A DNA stretch of 64,000 nt, taken from positions 54,348,831 to 54,412,830 of the forward strand of contig OU862916.1 of the NCBI GenBank assembly GCA_917880885.1. The letters run 5' to 3'. The DNA is from Limnephilus marmoratus. Lineage: Eukaryota; Arthropoda; Insecta; Trichoptera; Limnephilidae. The notes beneath the pieces are model-generated. The model saw only the letters and a program-made list of their open reading frames with translations, made no database searches and was not told where the DNA came from. The position numbers and the translations under genes were made by a program. Below, piece by piece: positions 21,123-31,837 of this stretch; positions within the stretch are counted from its first letter, which is position 1, and each line of letters starts with the position of its first letter.

Positions 21123-22239
21123 TTGGTTAGAATGCATCAAAATATTTCCAACCTTTTTGCACACATTTAACGCCTTTTTTATGAATTGTTAATACATAAA
21201 TAATGAAAGTTTAACTAAAACTAAATCCCTGTTCCTGTAGAATGGCTTCTACTGATTACTGTGTTTTTGCATGGCACTGCAAAGCGGTCTGTGCCGCCTA
21301 TGCAACTTGCATGTATCACAGAGTGTAACTATGTATGCGAGGTGCATCTCCCAAGAATAGAAGACGCCACTTTCCAAGTTCTGTGCGCCTAACATACCCA
21401 CTCACCTATCACTGTCCGCCTGACTCGAAGAGTGTCACTTGTAAGGATTTTATTATTTGTTCCGGGGTTCTCTAGGCGTGCCTGTCTAACAAACTGATAT
21501 CTCGGAATTCTTGAGTATTTTTTTGGCGTTGTTTCACAAGTTTCCTCTTCTTGTTGGGTTTTATTTAAGGAATGCTTTGTTCTCAAAGCGGTACTAAGAA
21601 AATTCCTATCCTGTGAAGGCATATTTAGGTCATACGCTGCCTACATAATAACGCTGCCTTTCTCTAATGGAAAACCTAGATATCCTAGATCCATAAGTAC
21701 AAATGTATCATTTGCAGAATATACATTTTGTCAATTCCATTTTACTGAGCCTTCACTGAGTATTTCATCTTCATCATCTGAGCTTAGCAAAGTCCTGCTT
21801 TAACTCGACCATTTGCTATTTCATCTGTCTATGTATCTGTATTTCATATTCATTGTATTGTCTATGTATCTGTATTTCATATTATTTTTTGTGTTGCGTT
21901 CCGGTTCAAGATGGCGACCTTTTTTGGATAATATGTTTTTATCCCTCCAGAGTTCATATGTTCGTGGTTCTGACTACATGCTGTGAAATCGAAATAATCA
22001 ATATCTATATAATAAAAAACAGTACCTGCCGGCCTGAAGAATGTTTGAAAAAATAATTGACATTTAGAATCTAAACTTTTAGATGGTGACATTTCTTTGG
22101 CAAAATTACATAATTTCTTATTTGAAATGAATAAAAATGTTACGTAAAATATTTGTGTTTGTACATAATATATAGAGGAAATTTTGGTTTAGATTTTTTG
22201 ATTAAGAGATATAATAATAATGATTTATTGTCTTCATTT
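21123..22239. other. Unannotated; one small minus-strand ORF
   Basis: The minus frame 21389-21622 encodes 77 residues starting MPSQDRNFLSTALRTKHSLN and ending TVIGEWVC. It is hydrophilic and less biased than neighbouring frames, but has no recognised domain, splice signals or partner. The remainder shows nothing. Confidence 0.25.
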
Positions 22240-25033
22240 CTTAATAACAAATAGAGATAATGATATCCTCACTGGGATCTCCCGTGCTGAGGATTTCATT
22301 TACATTTTATAATTTAATTATAAGAATAATATGAATTCGACATAACATAATATATCATGTAGTATTTTTTTTTTATAATTATAAAGTAAATAAGATAGTG
22401 TTTTTTTATAATTCAGTTTATTAGATTCGGTTTTAGTCTGTATTTGATTTCAGTATATTTTCTATTTCTGATCTCCCTATATTTAGTATCCAGTTTTTTA
22501 TTTGAAATTTAAATGTTATAATGTTGAGGTTTTTGAGTGAGAGTGGTATTTTATTGTAGAGTTTAATGCCATAATATAAGAAGCTTTTTTGCCCAAATGT
22601 TGTGTTAGCAGTTACTTGTTGGATATGTTTTTGACCATGAGATCTAGTGTTTCTAATGTACGTGTCAGTTGTTATTTCTTGGGTTTTGTACTTATGAATG
22701 TAAATGTGTATACTTTTAGAATATAGTTGTTTAATTGACATTATGTTAAGATTGTTGAAGATTTCGTCAGTGCTAGTTCTTACAGGAACTTTCAGTATAA
22801 TTTTCATTATGGCTTTTTGAGTTTTAATTAGTGGATTTAGTATGTTTTTATTTGCACTGCCCCATCCGATAATACCGTATTCTAACAGTGATTGGCAGAG
22901 AGCCATGTAAATCTTGATTAAGTCCTTTTTAATGAGGACATTCCTGATAGATTTGAAAAAATAACTTAGTTTTTTAATTTTATTATTTAAATAGGTAATG
23001 TGTTCGGTCCATTTTAAGTTTTGGTCAATTTTTAGACCCAGATAAGTTATATGGTCAACGTTTTCTAATGAGGGACAATTACAATTCTCATTTAAGTGAT
23101 GCGGGCTATGAATTTTCAAGTTCAGGTTTTCTTCAGAGTTTTTCTTATTTTTTATTTTGAAAGTAATGAATTTGGTTTTATTAGCATTAAGTGTAAGTGA
23201 ATGGTAGTCTAGCCATTTTTTAATCCTATTAAGTGTGTCTTCTGCTTTCTTAAATGTTTTTGTCCAATTATTCCCATTTATTAGGAGAACAGTATCATCC
23301 GCAAAACTGATGATTTCTCCTTCACATTCTATGTGGCATAGGTCATTAATGTAAATAAGGAACAGAATCGGACCCAGAATACTTCCTTGGGGCACCCCGA
23401 ATTTGACATCAATACACTCACTGGTTATATTGTTAAGTTTCACAGTTTGCTTTCTATTTCCCATGTAACTTTTAAAAAATATCAGTTCATTATCAGTAAT
23501 CCCTATGTTCTCTAGTTTTTCAAAAAGATGTGTGTGATTTATTGTGTCAAAGGCTTTAGAAAGGTCGAGAAATATGCCAATGCATTTTTTATGTGAGTCT
23601 AGAGAATTTTTAATATATTCAATTACTAAGGCTATGGCGTTTGATGTTCCTAGATTTTTTCTGAAACCAAATTGTTTTGGTGATAATAGTTTATTTGATT
23701 CTAGGTAGTCGAGTTGAGTTTTAACTGTTATTTCTAAGATTTTAGACAATGTGTTTAGAATTGTGATTGGTCTGTAGTTATTGATATCTTTACGATTTCC
23801 TGATTTAAAGATTGGTGTAATAGTCCCTATTTTGAGTTGAGATGGAAATCTGCTTTCCGTGATAGATTTGTTTATTAGAAAGAGTATCGGTTCGGTAATT
23901 TCGTCTTGTAAGAATTTTATTGTTTTCATTGTGATTTCATCACTACCAGATGAAGATGTCGGTTTGAATTTAGATAACTTTAGTGATAGGTCTTGTTTAG
24001 TGATTTGTTTTAGAGCAAATTTAATCCTTTGTGGATTTACGTGTTTGTTTATGTTCGGGTTAAAGTGTTGAGGTTTGGTTATTTTGTTGGCTAAATTCGA
24101 GCCTATGTTTGCAAAAAAGTTGTTAGTGTAGTTAATTAGTTTATGTACGTTTTTGTTGAGCGAGAGTGTACCGTTATCTGTGTTGATTTCTTCCAATGGG
24201 TTTGTTTTGTTTTGATCTGTGTAGGTGATTTCTTTAATTATTTGCCAGATAAGTTTTGGATTATTATTGGATTCATCTATTTTAGATCTGTAGTAATTTT
24301 GTTTAGCCGATTTAGTAAGATTGGAGCAGATGTTTCTATAGTTTTTGTAAAATAGTTTTAGGGAAAGGTCGTAAGGATTGTTTTTTACTTGCTGATGGAG
24401 CTTGTCTCTTTTCCTTATACATTTAAGTAGGCTAGCTGTGATCCAAGCTTTTTTGATAATTTTATTGTGTGAAAACGTGTAAGTTTTTATTGAAGTGTGG
24501 TTTTGTATTTTTAATTGCAAGTGTTCAATAAATATTTTCCAAGCAACTTCTAGATCTTCAGCTTTATATATTGACTCCCAGGTTTCAGTTTGTAGTGATT
24601 TTTTTAGTTTTATGTAGTCTATAACATGTCGGTTCCACGTTAAATTTTGAGTCGATGGTCGATTTTTCTTTGCATGAATGTTAAGAATTAAAGTGTAGTG
24701 ATCAGTGATGGTGGATTGATGTATGATTGTCGAGTATTTTTTATTCGTTTTTGTCATTATGTGGTCAATACAGGTTTGTGAGGGGATTGATTTATTAATT
24801 TTGTGATCAACTCTTGTTGGTTCCCTTATTGCGGCAGACATCCCGTGGGAGAGGAGGAGTAATTGGTACTCCTGTGTTTGTGGATGTTGCCGTCTAGTAT
24901 CCAGTATATTAATGTTGATGTCCCCAATAATGAACAGGTTCCTGATATTTCGTTCTTGAAGTAGTAGATAATTTAAAGCGTGATTTTTTTGGACGCAAGG
25001 TCTACAAGAATTCTTATTCTTATCAAAGTAAAG
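22240..25033 (-). mobile_element. 5'-truncated LINE (Jockey/CR1-like), coding frame intact
   Basis: The minus-strand element comprises the ORF (22433-25036) plus a 3' UTR of about 190 bases. The UTR contains the two-stem hairpin at 22265-22294 and ends in an AATAAATCATTATTATTA-like tail. The 5' side stops inside the endonuclease domain, where a tRNA-derived SINE begins at 25038. Abrupt 5' truncation is the standard product of incomplete target-primed reverse transcription. Confidence 0.8.
22265..22294 (-). promoter_or_regulatory. LINE 3' UTR two-stem hairpin
   Basis: The outer stem is ATCCTCA/TGAGGAT and the inner stem GGGA/TCCC, separated by a short bulge on one side and GTGC on the other. 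The same architecture with different base pairs occurs at 33463-33502, 41223-41257, 47599-47629 and 52862-52898. It probably acts in the RNA as the RT recognition site, by analogy with stringent-type L2/CR1 LINEs. Confidence 0.6.
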
Positions 25034-25036
25034 CAA
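22433..25036 (-). CDS. LINE ORF2: partial endonuclease plus reverse transcriptase
   Basis: 867 codons are open with no stop or frameshift. The frame opens with TTG, not ATG, because the 5' end is missing. Residues about 35-125 are the C-terminal half of an apurinic-like endonuclease: IIGDININIL, then CIDHIM and the STITDHYTLIL box. The RT core (about 380-680) has NNYRPITILNTLSKILE, QFGFRKNLGT, FLDLSKAFDTINH, GVPQGSILGPILFLIYINDL and the catalytic FADDTVLL. The C-terminal region (about 690-867) has YLGLKIDQNLKW and LLEYGIIGWGS. The enzyme copies its own RNA at a nicked target. Without the start of the endonuclease this copy cannot move itself. The lack of damage points to recent insertion. Confidence 0.85.
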   Translation of the reverse strand: MLYFDKNKNSCRPCVQKNHALNYLLLQERNIRNLFIIGDININILDTRRQHPQTQEYQLLLLSHGMSAAIREPTRVDHKINKSIPSQTCIDHIMTKTNKKYSTIIHQSTITDHYTLILNIHAKKNRPSTQNLTWNRHVIDYIKLKKSLQTETWESIYKAEDLEVAWKIFIEHLQLKIQNHTSIKTYTFSHNKIIKKAWITASLLKCIRKRDKLHQQVKNNPYDLSLKLFYKNYRNICSNLTKSAKQNYYRSKIDESNNNPKLIWQIIKEITYTDQNKTNPLEEINTDNGTLSLNKNVHKLINYTNNFFANIGSNLANKITKPQHFNPNINKHVNPQRIKFALKQITKQDLSLKLSKFKPTSSSGSDEITMKTIKFLQDEITEPILFLINKSITESRFPSQLKIGTITPIFKSGNRKDINNYRPITILNTLSKILEITVKTQLDYLESNKLLSPKQFGFRKNLGTSNAIALVIEYIKNSLDSHKKCIGIFLDLSKAFDTINHTHLFEKLENIGITDNELIFFKSYMGNRKQTVKLNNITSECIDVKFGVPQGSILGPILFLIYINDLCHIECEGEIISFADDTVLLINGNNWTKTFKKAEDTLNRIKKWLDYHSLTLNANKTKFITFKIKNKKNSEENLNLKIHSPHHLNENCNCPSLENVDHITYLGLKIDQNLKWTEHITYLNNKIKKLSYFFKSIRNVLIKKDLIKIYMALCQSLLEYGIIGWGSANKNILNPLIKTQKAIMKIILKVPVRTSTDEIFNNLNIMSIKQLYSKSIHIYIHKYKTQEITTDTYIRNTRSHGQKHIQQVTANTTFGQKSFLYYGIKLYNKIPLSLKNLNIITFKFQIKNWILNIGRSEIENILKSNTD

Positions 25037-25037
25037 C

Positions 25038-25230
25038 TACGGGTTAGTGGCTGAGTGGTCTAAAGGGCGGGTTTCCGCATCCCACCCAGTTCAAATCCTC
25101 TGCTAGAAGTCTTCCACGAACAAGTCTTTACACGAACCACACCTTGTACGGTGATGTTAGTAAGAGGAAATGAAATATTGTCAGGATATTCGTAATTCGG
25201 AAATATTTGCCTTTCCAAAAAAAAAAAAAA
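25038..25230 (+). mobile_element. tRNA-derived SINE, family A subfamily
   Basis: The head GGTTAGTGGCTGAGTGGTC is a good box A and CAGTTCAAATCCTC a good box B. The tail GATATTCGTAATTCGG..AATATTTG, followed by CCTTTCC and A14, is a diverged match to the tail of the family A copies. The middle (CTTCCACGAACAAGTC) differs from theirs, so two SINE bodies may share one 3' end. The head suggests a tRNA-Leu or Ser-like ancestor, which is uncertain. Confidence 0.7.
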
Positions 25231-26467
25231 CATCATAGCACATAATTCGTTACCAAATAAATTAAACCGATTATTTTACTTGGTGAAAGCGGCCATTTAT
25301 ATCTTGATATTGGATAATAAATCATAACGATGGATTCACCCACTCTGTCTAGTACTAAAATGGTATTGTATTGGGTTGGTTGTGCAACGGTCATTCTAAA
25401 ATCAATTGGCGTAATTGAATATTACATAACTTTTAGTCTTATATTACGAGCGTTACCATATTAAATATGCCGAAAATTTTGCCCACACGTTGACATAGCA
25501 ACACAGCAACAAAGGGGTTAAATAAATTTGGGAGAAAATTAATAATATTTTTCAAGTCAATTCATTTTAAGAAATTTTTGTTCACACATATTGTTTTTTT
25601 CATTAGACATTTTATTATATAGCTTTAATGAAACGGTGCAACAGCTGTTATTACTAGATGTCAGGGAAGCAACGACTATATTCCAAGATTTTATTACCTC
25701 TCTTGCTTGTAGGAAGTTCTTCTTGTAGAAAGCTTCTGTGTTGGCATGTTTAGTATATTAAAGGCATCGTGGGGTTTCTTCCAAAAGTTTTGTCAGTCCA
25801 AGTTTTAATGAAACTAGTAGCGATGAAAGCCTTTACATGAATTTCATCGACATGAACAGATACTGTAGAAAATATGAACTTTTAATACTGTGATTAATAA
25901 TTTCGTGACGGTAAACCTCGTGGATAATGTATTTTATAATTTTAATTTCGAATATTATATAATTAAGAACAAAGTTTATGTATTTCGCATTGTTTGCAAT
26001 ATCCCCATTTGAGTTTCATTTAATTATACTATATTTGATTATACGGATTTACGGGATTTTTTTGTGCGAGGCTTGCGGGATTGGAGGATTTTTATGTGCG
26101 GGATTTGAGAGATTAAAAATAAAACCAAATTTACACCAAAAACTTGCTACATCGATGCTGAAACTTGAATAATCGATTTGGAAGAAGGGGATGACCCTTT
26201 TTGAGAACGGAGGTATCAGAGGGAGATAGATACCTTCAGTTAGCACTTTCTTGATGGTAGCGCCAACTAGTGTAGAAGCAGAGAGATTGCTTTACGCTGC
26301 TGGACTTTTGTGCACAAATTTCCTTTCGTGTAACAGATCCGTAGTCTTTGTTTTTACGATGTTATTTTTTTTTTTATCAAAGACTTCTTAAAATACTTAT
26401 TGCGTCACGTTTTCAATGTATTCCCTTACATCGCAAATGGAAGGATTGGTTCATACTACATACACAT
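25231..26467. other. No recognisable feature
   Basis: 1.2 kb of AT-rich DNA. A short run of GCGGGATT-like words lies at 26050-26110. The small frames on both strands over it are incidental. Confidence 0.4.
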
Positions 26468-26653
26468 TTCGACCGTTGAGTGGGCAAAACATCGCGTTTT
26501 GGTCCCACCCAGGCGTTCCTCAGCTGGCTAAGTCCTCCATCACGACTCAAGCAACATTTTCGGCTTACTGAGGTGGTAGTAGGAGATTTTCAAATATTGT
26601 CGGGTTATTCGTAACCCGGGATTGTTTGTCTTTCTTTTAAAAAGAAAAAAAAA
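26468..26653 (+). mobile_element. tRNA-derived SINE, family A
   Basis: It starts TTCGACCGTTGAGTGGGC. The body has GCTGGCTAAGTCCTCCATCA and GGTGGTAGTAGGAGATTTTC, and the tail GTTATTCGTAACCCGGG, then A-rich. Box B is shortened relative to the copy at 1184 (GCGTTCCTCAGC). A family B fragment abuts its poly(A). Confidence 0.65.
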
Positions 26654-26832
26654 TACGTCCGTTACTCCTGGACGCACTGACCCCTAGATTACTATCCACT
26701 CCTCGTTTTTCCTTCCCTGAATTTCCTTTCCTTCCTTTCCAGAAAAAGACCTTCCACACAGCATCTCCAAAGATGACAGAGGCCAGAAGGAATTTTTTCT
26801 TCAGGGCCTCCTAGGAATGTAATTTTTTTTTT
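26654..26832 (+). mobile_element. SINE-like retroposon, family B, 5'-truncated
   Basis: Only the 3' end is present, from CGTCCGTTACTCCTGG. The 3' stem is mutated on one side (GGCCAGAAGGA versus TCTTCAGGGCC), so it pairs imperfectly. It ends in a T-rich run rather than poly(A). The A-SINE/B-SINE order repeats that at 1184-1753. Confidence 0.65.
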
Positions 26833-27329
26833 ATATTACTAGTACCTACCAAAAATGGCTGTTCTCAAATAACTAAGGAGAGTCCTTTCAGCGACATTTG
26901 TGTTTTTAAAAATATTTTTAGGACCCTTTTTAAATCAAAGTCTTATCAATATCGTCTTGTAATATGACTAGTATCAAAGATAATAATATTAATAAATTGT
27001 TGATTAATACGAGTTGGCATTATTTCAATTTAATAGCGGCTAATAAATATTATCTTCTATCTGTATTATATCCCGCAATCCCGCAGGATTTGAAAAGGGT
27101 GCGTGTTTTGCAAACCTTAACTCCCACATTTGTTGATACATCCTGTTGCAACAATTCAAGAATATGCATATCTAAAATGAATGAGTCGTGTGGATTATTT
27201 CGAACCCGCCCGCTGATCAATAAATAACTTGACAATGAGCGCGTAATATTAGAAGTAATGTCTCCTTGTATCGCGCCTCTTGTTCCCGTGCTTCCATTAC
27301 AAATTACAACCACGAGTGGATTGTTTTGT
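26833..27329. other. No recognisable feature
   Basis: AT-rich DNA. Frames at 26964-27227 (+) and 27050-27409 (-) overlap on opposite strands without domains. Confidence 0.4.
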
Positions 27330-27510
27330 GTCAACGACCGACCCACTGTCCGAGCGCCTGGGCGGGCGAGGGCGGGGGCGGCGAGATACTTCACCTCCAT
27401 ACTGTACAAGTCTACATGCTCTTCAGTCTGTTGTTAGGCAGAGCTGGGTACTGGGCAGTGGGCCGCCATCAGCAGTCAGTGGCCGGTAACTTGGCGGAAG
27501 GCGGCGAATG
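27330..27510. promoter_or_regulatory. GC-rich patch, possible promoter
   Basis: GGGCGGGCGAGGGCGGGG at about 27361-27378 and two TCAGT initiator-like words (27423 and 27476) lie in a GC-rich block within AT-rich DNA. No matching downstream promoter element was found at +28, and no coding exon follows. The call rests on composition only. Confidence 0.2.
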
Positions 27511-27623
27511 ATTTGTGGATGTCGGTGGTTTATTCGGAGAAATTGAATTCGTAGTCATATTTGCTTATTTATAGTAATTATAATAAACATGATGGATCTT
27601 TTATGACTTTTTAGATTCTAGAA

Positions 27624-28878
27624 CACTGGTTCCCAATTCCCTAAGTGCCCCTTCTATATACAGTCCAAACTCGCGTACCATTTGTAGACAAAATGATAAA
27701 TAAATATTTATTTACAATTTTATTAACATAACAATCATACTCCCTTTAATTTGGGAGACGGGTATGGTTACCGCCACCCCGGGAAGCATTTATTGGATAA
27801 CCAACACCTCTGCCGTAGGTCACCCCAAGTGGTTCGCTAAGTTTGGTGACTTAGTAGGGGTGCTCGGGCTCATGGGGTGGGGTTGGTCCGGGTCTTGGCG
27901 GCGGATGCGTCTGTCCACCAGCTGCATGGCCGGCCGGATCGGGAGTGAATGGTTGAGGGAATCCCTTTGACTTCTCCAGCCGTACTCTATCGGAAATTGC
28001 CTTGCACCGAAGTGGGAGGGATGGATTCATACGTCCGTCACTTCTGAACTCACTGACCCCTAGATTCCCACCCACCTCTCATACTCTTTTTCTTCCCAGA
28101 GCTTCCTCTCCTTCCTTTCCTAAAAAGACCCTCCACACAGCATTCCCAAAGATGACGTAGGCCATGAGGAGTATTATTTTTCTCAGGGCCTCCTACGTGG
28201 AGCTAATGTAAAAATAAACAAAAAAACTCCCCATTAATGGTTTAATAATTCTAATAATGATCACTTATTGGTATTTTGTAACAAACGCATATATCCGAGT
28301 GTATATTGATTAGTTCTTCGATCTTGAATACTTTCTAATTGTCGCATCGCTTCGTCTCTTACTAATTAGAGCGAGGGATGCCATTGGTTAATTTTCCACG
28401 TCGCTCAGATGATCCCTGGAAGGAATGTCACAGCTGGGATGGTCGATGTAATGTCATGTATTAATTCTAGGAAGTTTATTTATTTAAATAAGTAAATAGT
28501 TAATTTAACTTTATATTAAATAAATAATTAATATAAAGTTAAGTAGCTCCCTGCGCATCTTCAGGTAACTCTGGCGGGACTGAATCAAAAGACTAATTGT
28601 GTTTACCATTAAAATTGTGCATTTTATTTAATTATCGCATTGCAATTTAAATTTAATGAGATAAATGTTTAGTTTCTCTTTGCACAACTCTGAAAAATCG
28701 GGTTGCGTTTTAGTATTAAGTCTTCATGAGTTTAGTTTTATATTTGTCATGGCCGAAAATCGCGTGCGCCGGTCGTGCAAAATGAGCTTTTACACGCAAA
28801 ATATATTTCAGCGATTTGAATGTTTGTGTTTGCGTACCCCTTCAAGAAACCTCACGTACCACTAATTGGGAACCACTG
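27624..28878. mobile_element. hAT-type DNA element with a nested SINE-like insertion
   Basis: The terminal inverted repeats are CACTGGTTCCCAATT and AATTGGGAACCACTG. They are flanked by an 8-bp target duplication, TTCTAGAA (27616-27623) and TTCTAGAT (28879-28886). An 8-bp duplication and CAGTG-like ends are diagnostic of hAT elements. It carries no transposase. Inside it, 27751-28225 is a later family B insertion. The 28665-28865 frame lies in its right half and is not recognised. Confidence 0.75.
27751..28225 (+). mobile_element. SINE-like retroposon, family B, best full-length copy
   Basis: The most complete copy in the window, from TTGGGAGACGGGTATGG to GGAGCTAATGTAAAAATAAA. ACTCCCTTTAAT before it and ACTCCCCATTAAT after it look like a 12-13 bp target duplication, which supports target-primed insertion. 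The 3' stem-loop is GGCCATGAGGA/TTCTCAGGGCC. There is no convincing box A/B promoter, so whether it is a true SINE or another kind of short retroposon is open. Confidence 0.8.
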
Positions 28879-28886
28879 TTCTAGAT

Positions 28887-29824
28887 CTTAGAATTACGAG
28901 ATAGCAGATCGTAGAATTTCTACGATCTGAGGATGAGATATTCTACCCAAACAGAAACAATTTTCAAGTGATGTATGAATTTTATCCGTGGTTAGGGAAT
29001 GTACCCATACTACGTGACCAACTTTTTGCAATTTTTATTATTCTTACGGCTACGACACGGCAACAGAATAAAAAGGGCAAAAAACATACATTCCTATCAA
29101 TGCTGCACTCTTTTTTACGCTCTGTATAATAGTGAAACAAACGATGTACTTATTTCTGCTTCCCCCACAGGAAAAATACAATCATTATCATACAGCTCCC
29201 TAACTGATATTACAGAAATGAAACGCCGCGTGCCGTGTCACTTGCCGTGCCGTGTTCGTTGCCGTGCCGTTACCATATGAATTAAAAAAGCAACCGTATA
29301 ACATCTACGAGTATAACTTAGACATTGGTATAAAAATCTCAAATGTCATTAGTTTCACTTCATTTTTACAACAGCTGTTGCACGTGCCAGAATTCTTGTT
29401 CCCCACAAAGTTCTCTCATTTATAACTTGTACCATTTTACAAAACTATTAATAAGAGCCTGTCCCGTACTTTGTCTTACCTATTCTGTCTCTCCCGACAC
29501 TCTCAGTTCTTATGTTTACTCTCTAATTCGGTATCTCCCGTCTTCCTTCGTCTAATTGACCGCATTTCCAGTGTATTCAATCTGGTGGCACCCTTTTTCT
29601 ATTCTCTCCAGTTCATTACAAAATGAATGCGTTTGTTAATGACTTCATTTTGTGAATCATCACTTCAGTTATGGTGGAGAACGCCCGTTTCATTTACTTG
29701 AATGACACCTTCAAGACGAGAAGCGTGTTTTGAAAGCTGTAGTCAAACAACTAACATAATAAAATGAAATATGAAACAAAAAAACGAGTGTGCTTTAGAC
29801 CACACGACTGAAGTAAAACTATAG
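28887..29824. other. Unannotated DNA with a short CCGTGCCG-rich run
   Basis: 29228-29273 holds repeated TTGCCGTGCCG words. An inverted relative (ACACGGCAAC) is near 29055. No gene is supported. Confidence 0.35.
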
Positions 29825-29908
29825 GGTGGCGCAAAACTACCGTTTTATTTTGAATCTTATTGTAATGTGTAATAAGATTCAAACAATTATCGGTAGTTTT
29901 GCGCCACT
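29825..29908. repeat. Inverted repeat (two-part hairpin)
   Basis: GTGGCGCAAAACTACCG (29826-29842) pairs with CGGTAGTTTTGCGCCAC (29891-29907), and TGAATCTTATT with AATAAGATTCA inside it. The loop is about 9 bases. It could be a very small MITE. Confidence 0.6.
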
Positions 29909-29975
29909 CTTTACAAGATAAACCTCGCCCAATGAACCCAGGTATCCCTGCCAAGTTACAAACGTTGCGAACGGG

Positions 29976-30058
29976 GTGACCTACGACCTTGGGGTGACCT
30001 ACGACCTTGGGAAAACCTACGACCTTTCGTGACCTACGACCTTGGGTGACCTACGACC
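29976..30058. repeat. 17-18 bp tandem array with nuclear-receptor half-site words
   Basis: Five units of GTGACCTACGACCTTGGG, one degenerate (AAAACCTACGACCTTTC). The reverse strand reads AAGGTCGTAGGTCAC, containing two AGGTC-type half-sites in direct repeat. Downstream, CCCCAAGTC(A/G)AGCGTGCG occurs twice (about 30077 and 30206) as a further direct repeat. Confidence 0.6.
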
Positions 30059-31040
30059 ATCCTTATCCTTATCACTCCCCAAGTCAAGCGTGCGTAAAGG
30101 CCCGACCGTTCGCCTAGCAATCGATCACCGTTAGCATCGATTACCGTTCGCATGACATTTTTCGTAACAATCACCACTTTTCGTAACGCATTCACCAGCT
30201 TACCCCCCAAGTCGAGCGTGCGTAAAGAAGTTTTATTTCAAAAAACGTTTGGTATAAAATGGATTTATGTTTTTGAATGGGTGGTACTTTTATGGGAAAG
30301 GAAATATTACTATGAAGTAATAAAATAAAATGTAAAAAAGTCATGTCATAAGGATACGTAACTACCGTATTCCTTTATTTTTCCATCTGTAATAATAACT
30401 TGATGGGATAGCTAAACTCGGTAACTCTGTATGTTAATTTTTATTGGCAGTAAAACTTGGTCATTTGAGTATCTCTAGGGTAATAAAGGGTCATCCGTTA
30501 AGTATGGGGCAGCGATGTTACATATTGTGTCCCAGTTGTTTTTACTACATTTGTATGTAGAATCTGAGTCCCTCGCGTGTATGTTTAGAATCATGTTTTA
30601 TGAACGTTGAAGGGGAATATTTTTATTTAAATTAAATTAAAACTCTTACGTTGTAAGCACCACACGCTAATAAAATATTATTTGCGCGGTCCCTTGAAAA
30701 ATCAGTAGGGGATGTTATTGTAATTGTAGGATTTGTGAATTGTGAACGTGACAATATTTATTAAAAATAATACTTGTCTCAAAGTTGTAAATTTACGATA
30801 TCTGACAAAAAAATTAAATAAAGGAATACGTATTTCGATTATGTAATTATTAATTAATAAAATAATTTTCGTACCTATTTTGTCGCTTGTCTGACTCGTT
30901 ATCACGATCAATTCCAGTTTTGAAAATTAAAGCAAATACCCGTTCTAGAGGACATTGAACTGAAGTTATGCGGAGACACCACCGAAATTATTATTTTTGA
31001 TAAATAGCTGCACACTTACCGCCTTACTAATAAACGTGTT
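30059..31040. other. Unannotated; short repeated words only
   Basis: Besides the repeat of AGCGTGCGTAAAG at 30085 and 30214, nothing recognisable is seen. Confidence 0.35.
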
Positions 31041-31448
31041 TTATTTATTTATTTGAATACCGCACAAAAACGGTCGCAAGTCAGTGGGTTAAACGGTCCC
31101 GTCTGGGGCCAGTGAGGCTATGGCATCCCCAATTGGGGTATGTTGTGAGGCTGAAGGTAGACGGGAGGTGAAGGAGAAGGGGCATATGAAGGTGGGGAAG
31201 TACCTAGCTATTCAGATCTGGTTATCAAACACGGCTAAAGCCATTTCAAGCAACGTTTCAATTCTGAATGGTGGTCTTTCACCAGGGCGATACTAAGAGT
31301 ATCTTCCACTCTGAAACGTGCCGCAAATATACTATGTATTATTTTTAATTAATTATTTTAGAAATAACACAAATTACTCAAATAAAATTATTTGCGAACG
31401 CCGGGATTGCACCTGAGTGTGTCAAGAGCCTTACCCCTCGACCAGGGG
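31041..31448 (-). mobile_element. tRNA-derived SINE, family D, minus strand
   Basis: It matches the copy at 45330-45722, including GGCATCCCCAATTGGGGTAT, ATACTAAGAGTATCTTCCAC and the tRNA-like head at its right end (CGCCGGGATTGCACCTGA, degraded box B). The left edge has a (TTTA)n run, consistent with the A-rich 3' tail on the minus strand. Confidence 0.75.
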
Positions 31449-31577
31449 AAAGAGGGAGATTTGGAAGTTGGTACCTAACGATTCAGATTTGCACACCGAA
31501 TACGAAGCCATTTCAAGCATAGTTTCGATTCCGAATCTTTCACCAAGGCGCTACTGATAGTATCTACCACTCTAACC
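31449..31577 (-). mobile_element. SINE family D fragment
   Basis: It repeats the central part of family D (AAGCCATTTCAAGCATAG, CTACTGATAGTATCTACC) directly beside the previous copy. The head and tail are missing. Confidence 0.6.
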
Positions 31578-31837
31578 ACTGGAGCGGTTGTGGTCGAAAA
31601 ATGAACCACTTTTAATTTTCTGCGATTGATAGCGGTCCAAAATTGGACCAAATTTTCCTACCATTCGGAAAACATTTATTGTAATTCTTAAAACATTTCC
31701 TCGGTCAGCCTTTATTTTAAACAAAGCTATTAAAATGCTTTATTTATTATTTATTTATTTTAAAACAAAGCTTTTGAAATGCTTTATTTATTATGACCAT
31801 AGATGTCATGCAGAATGCCATGTCATGTCATGGGTGA

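Noticed and set aside
25041..25100. tRNA gene with boxes A and B
   Set aside because: The two promoter boxes are good, but no acceptor stem closes and an A14 tail follows about 190 bases on. It is a SINE head.
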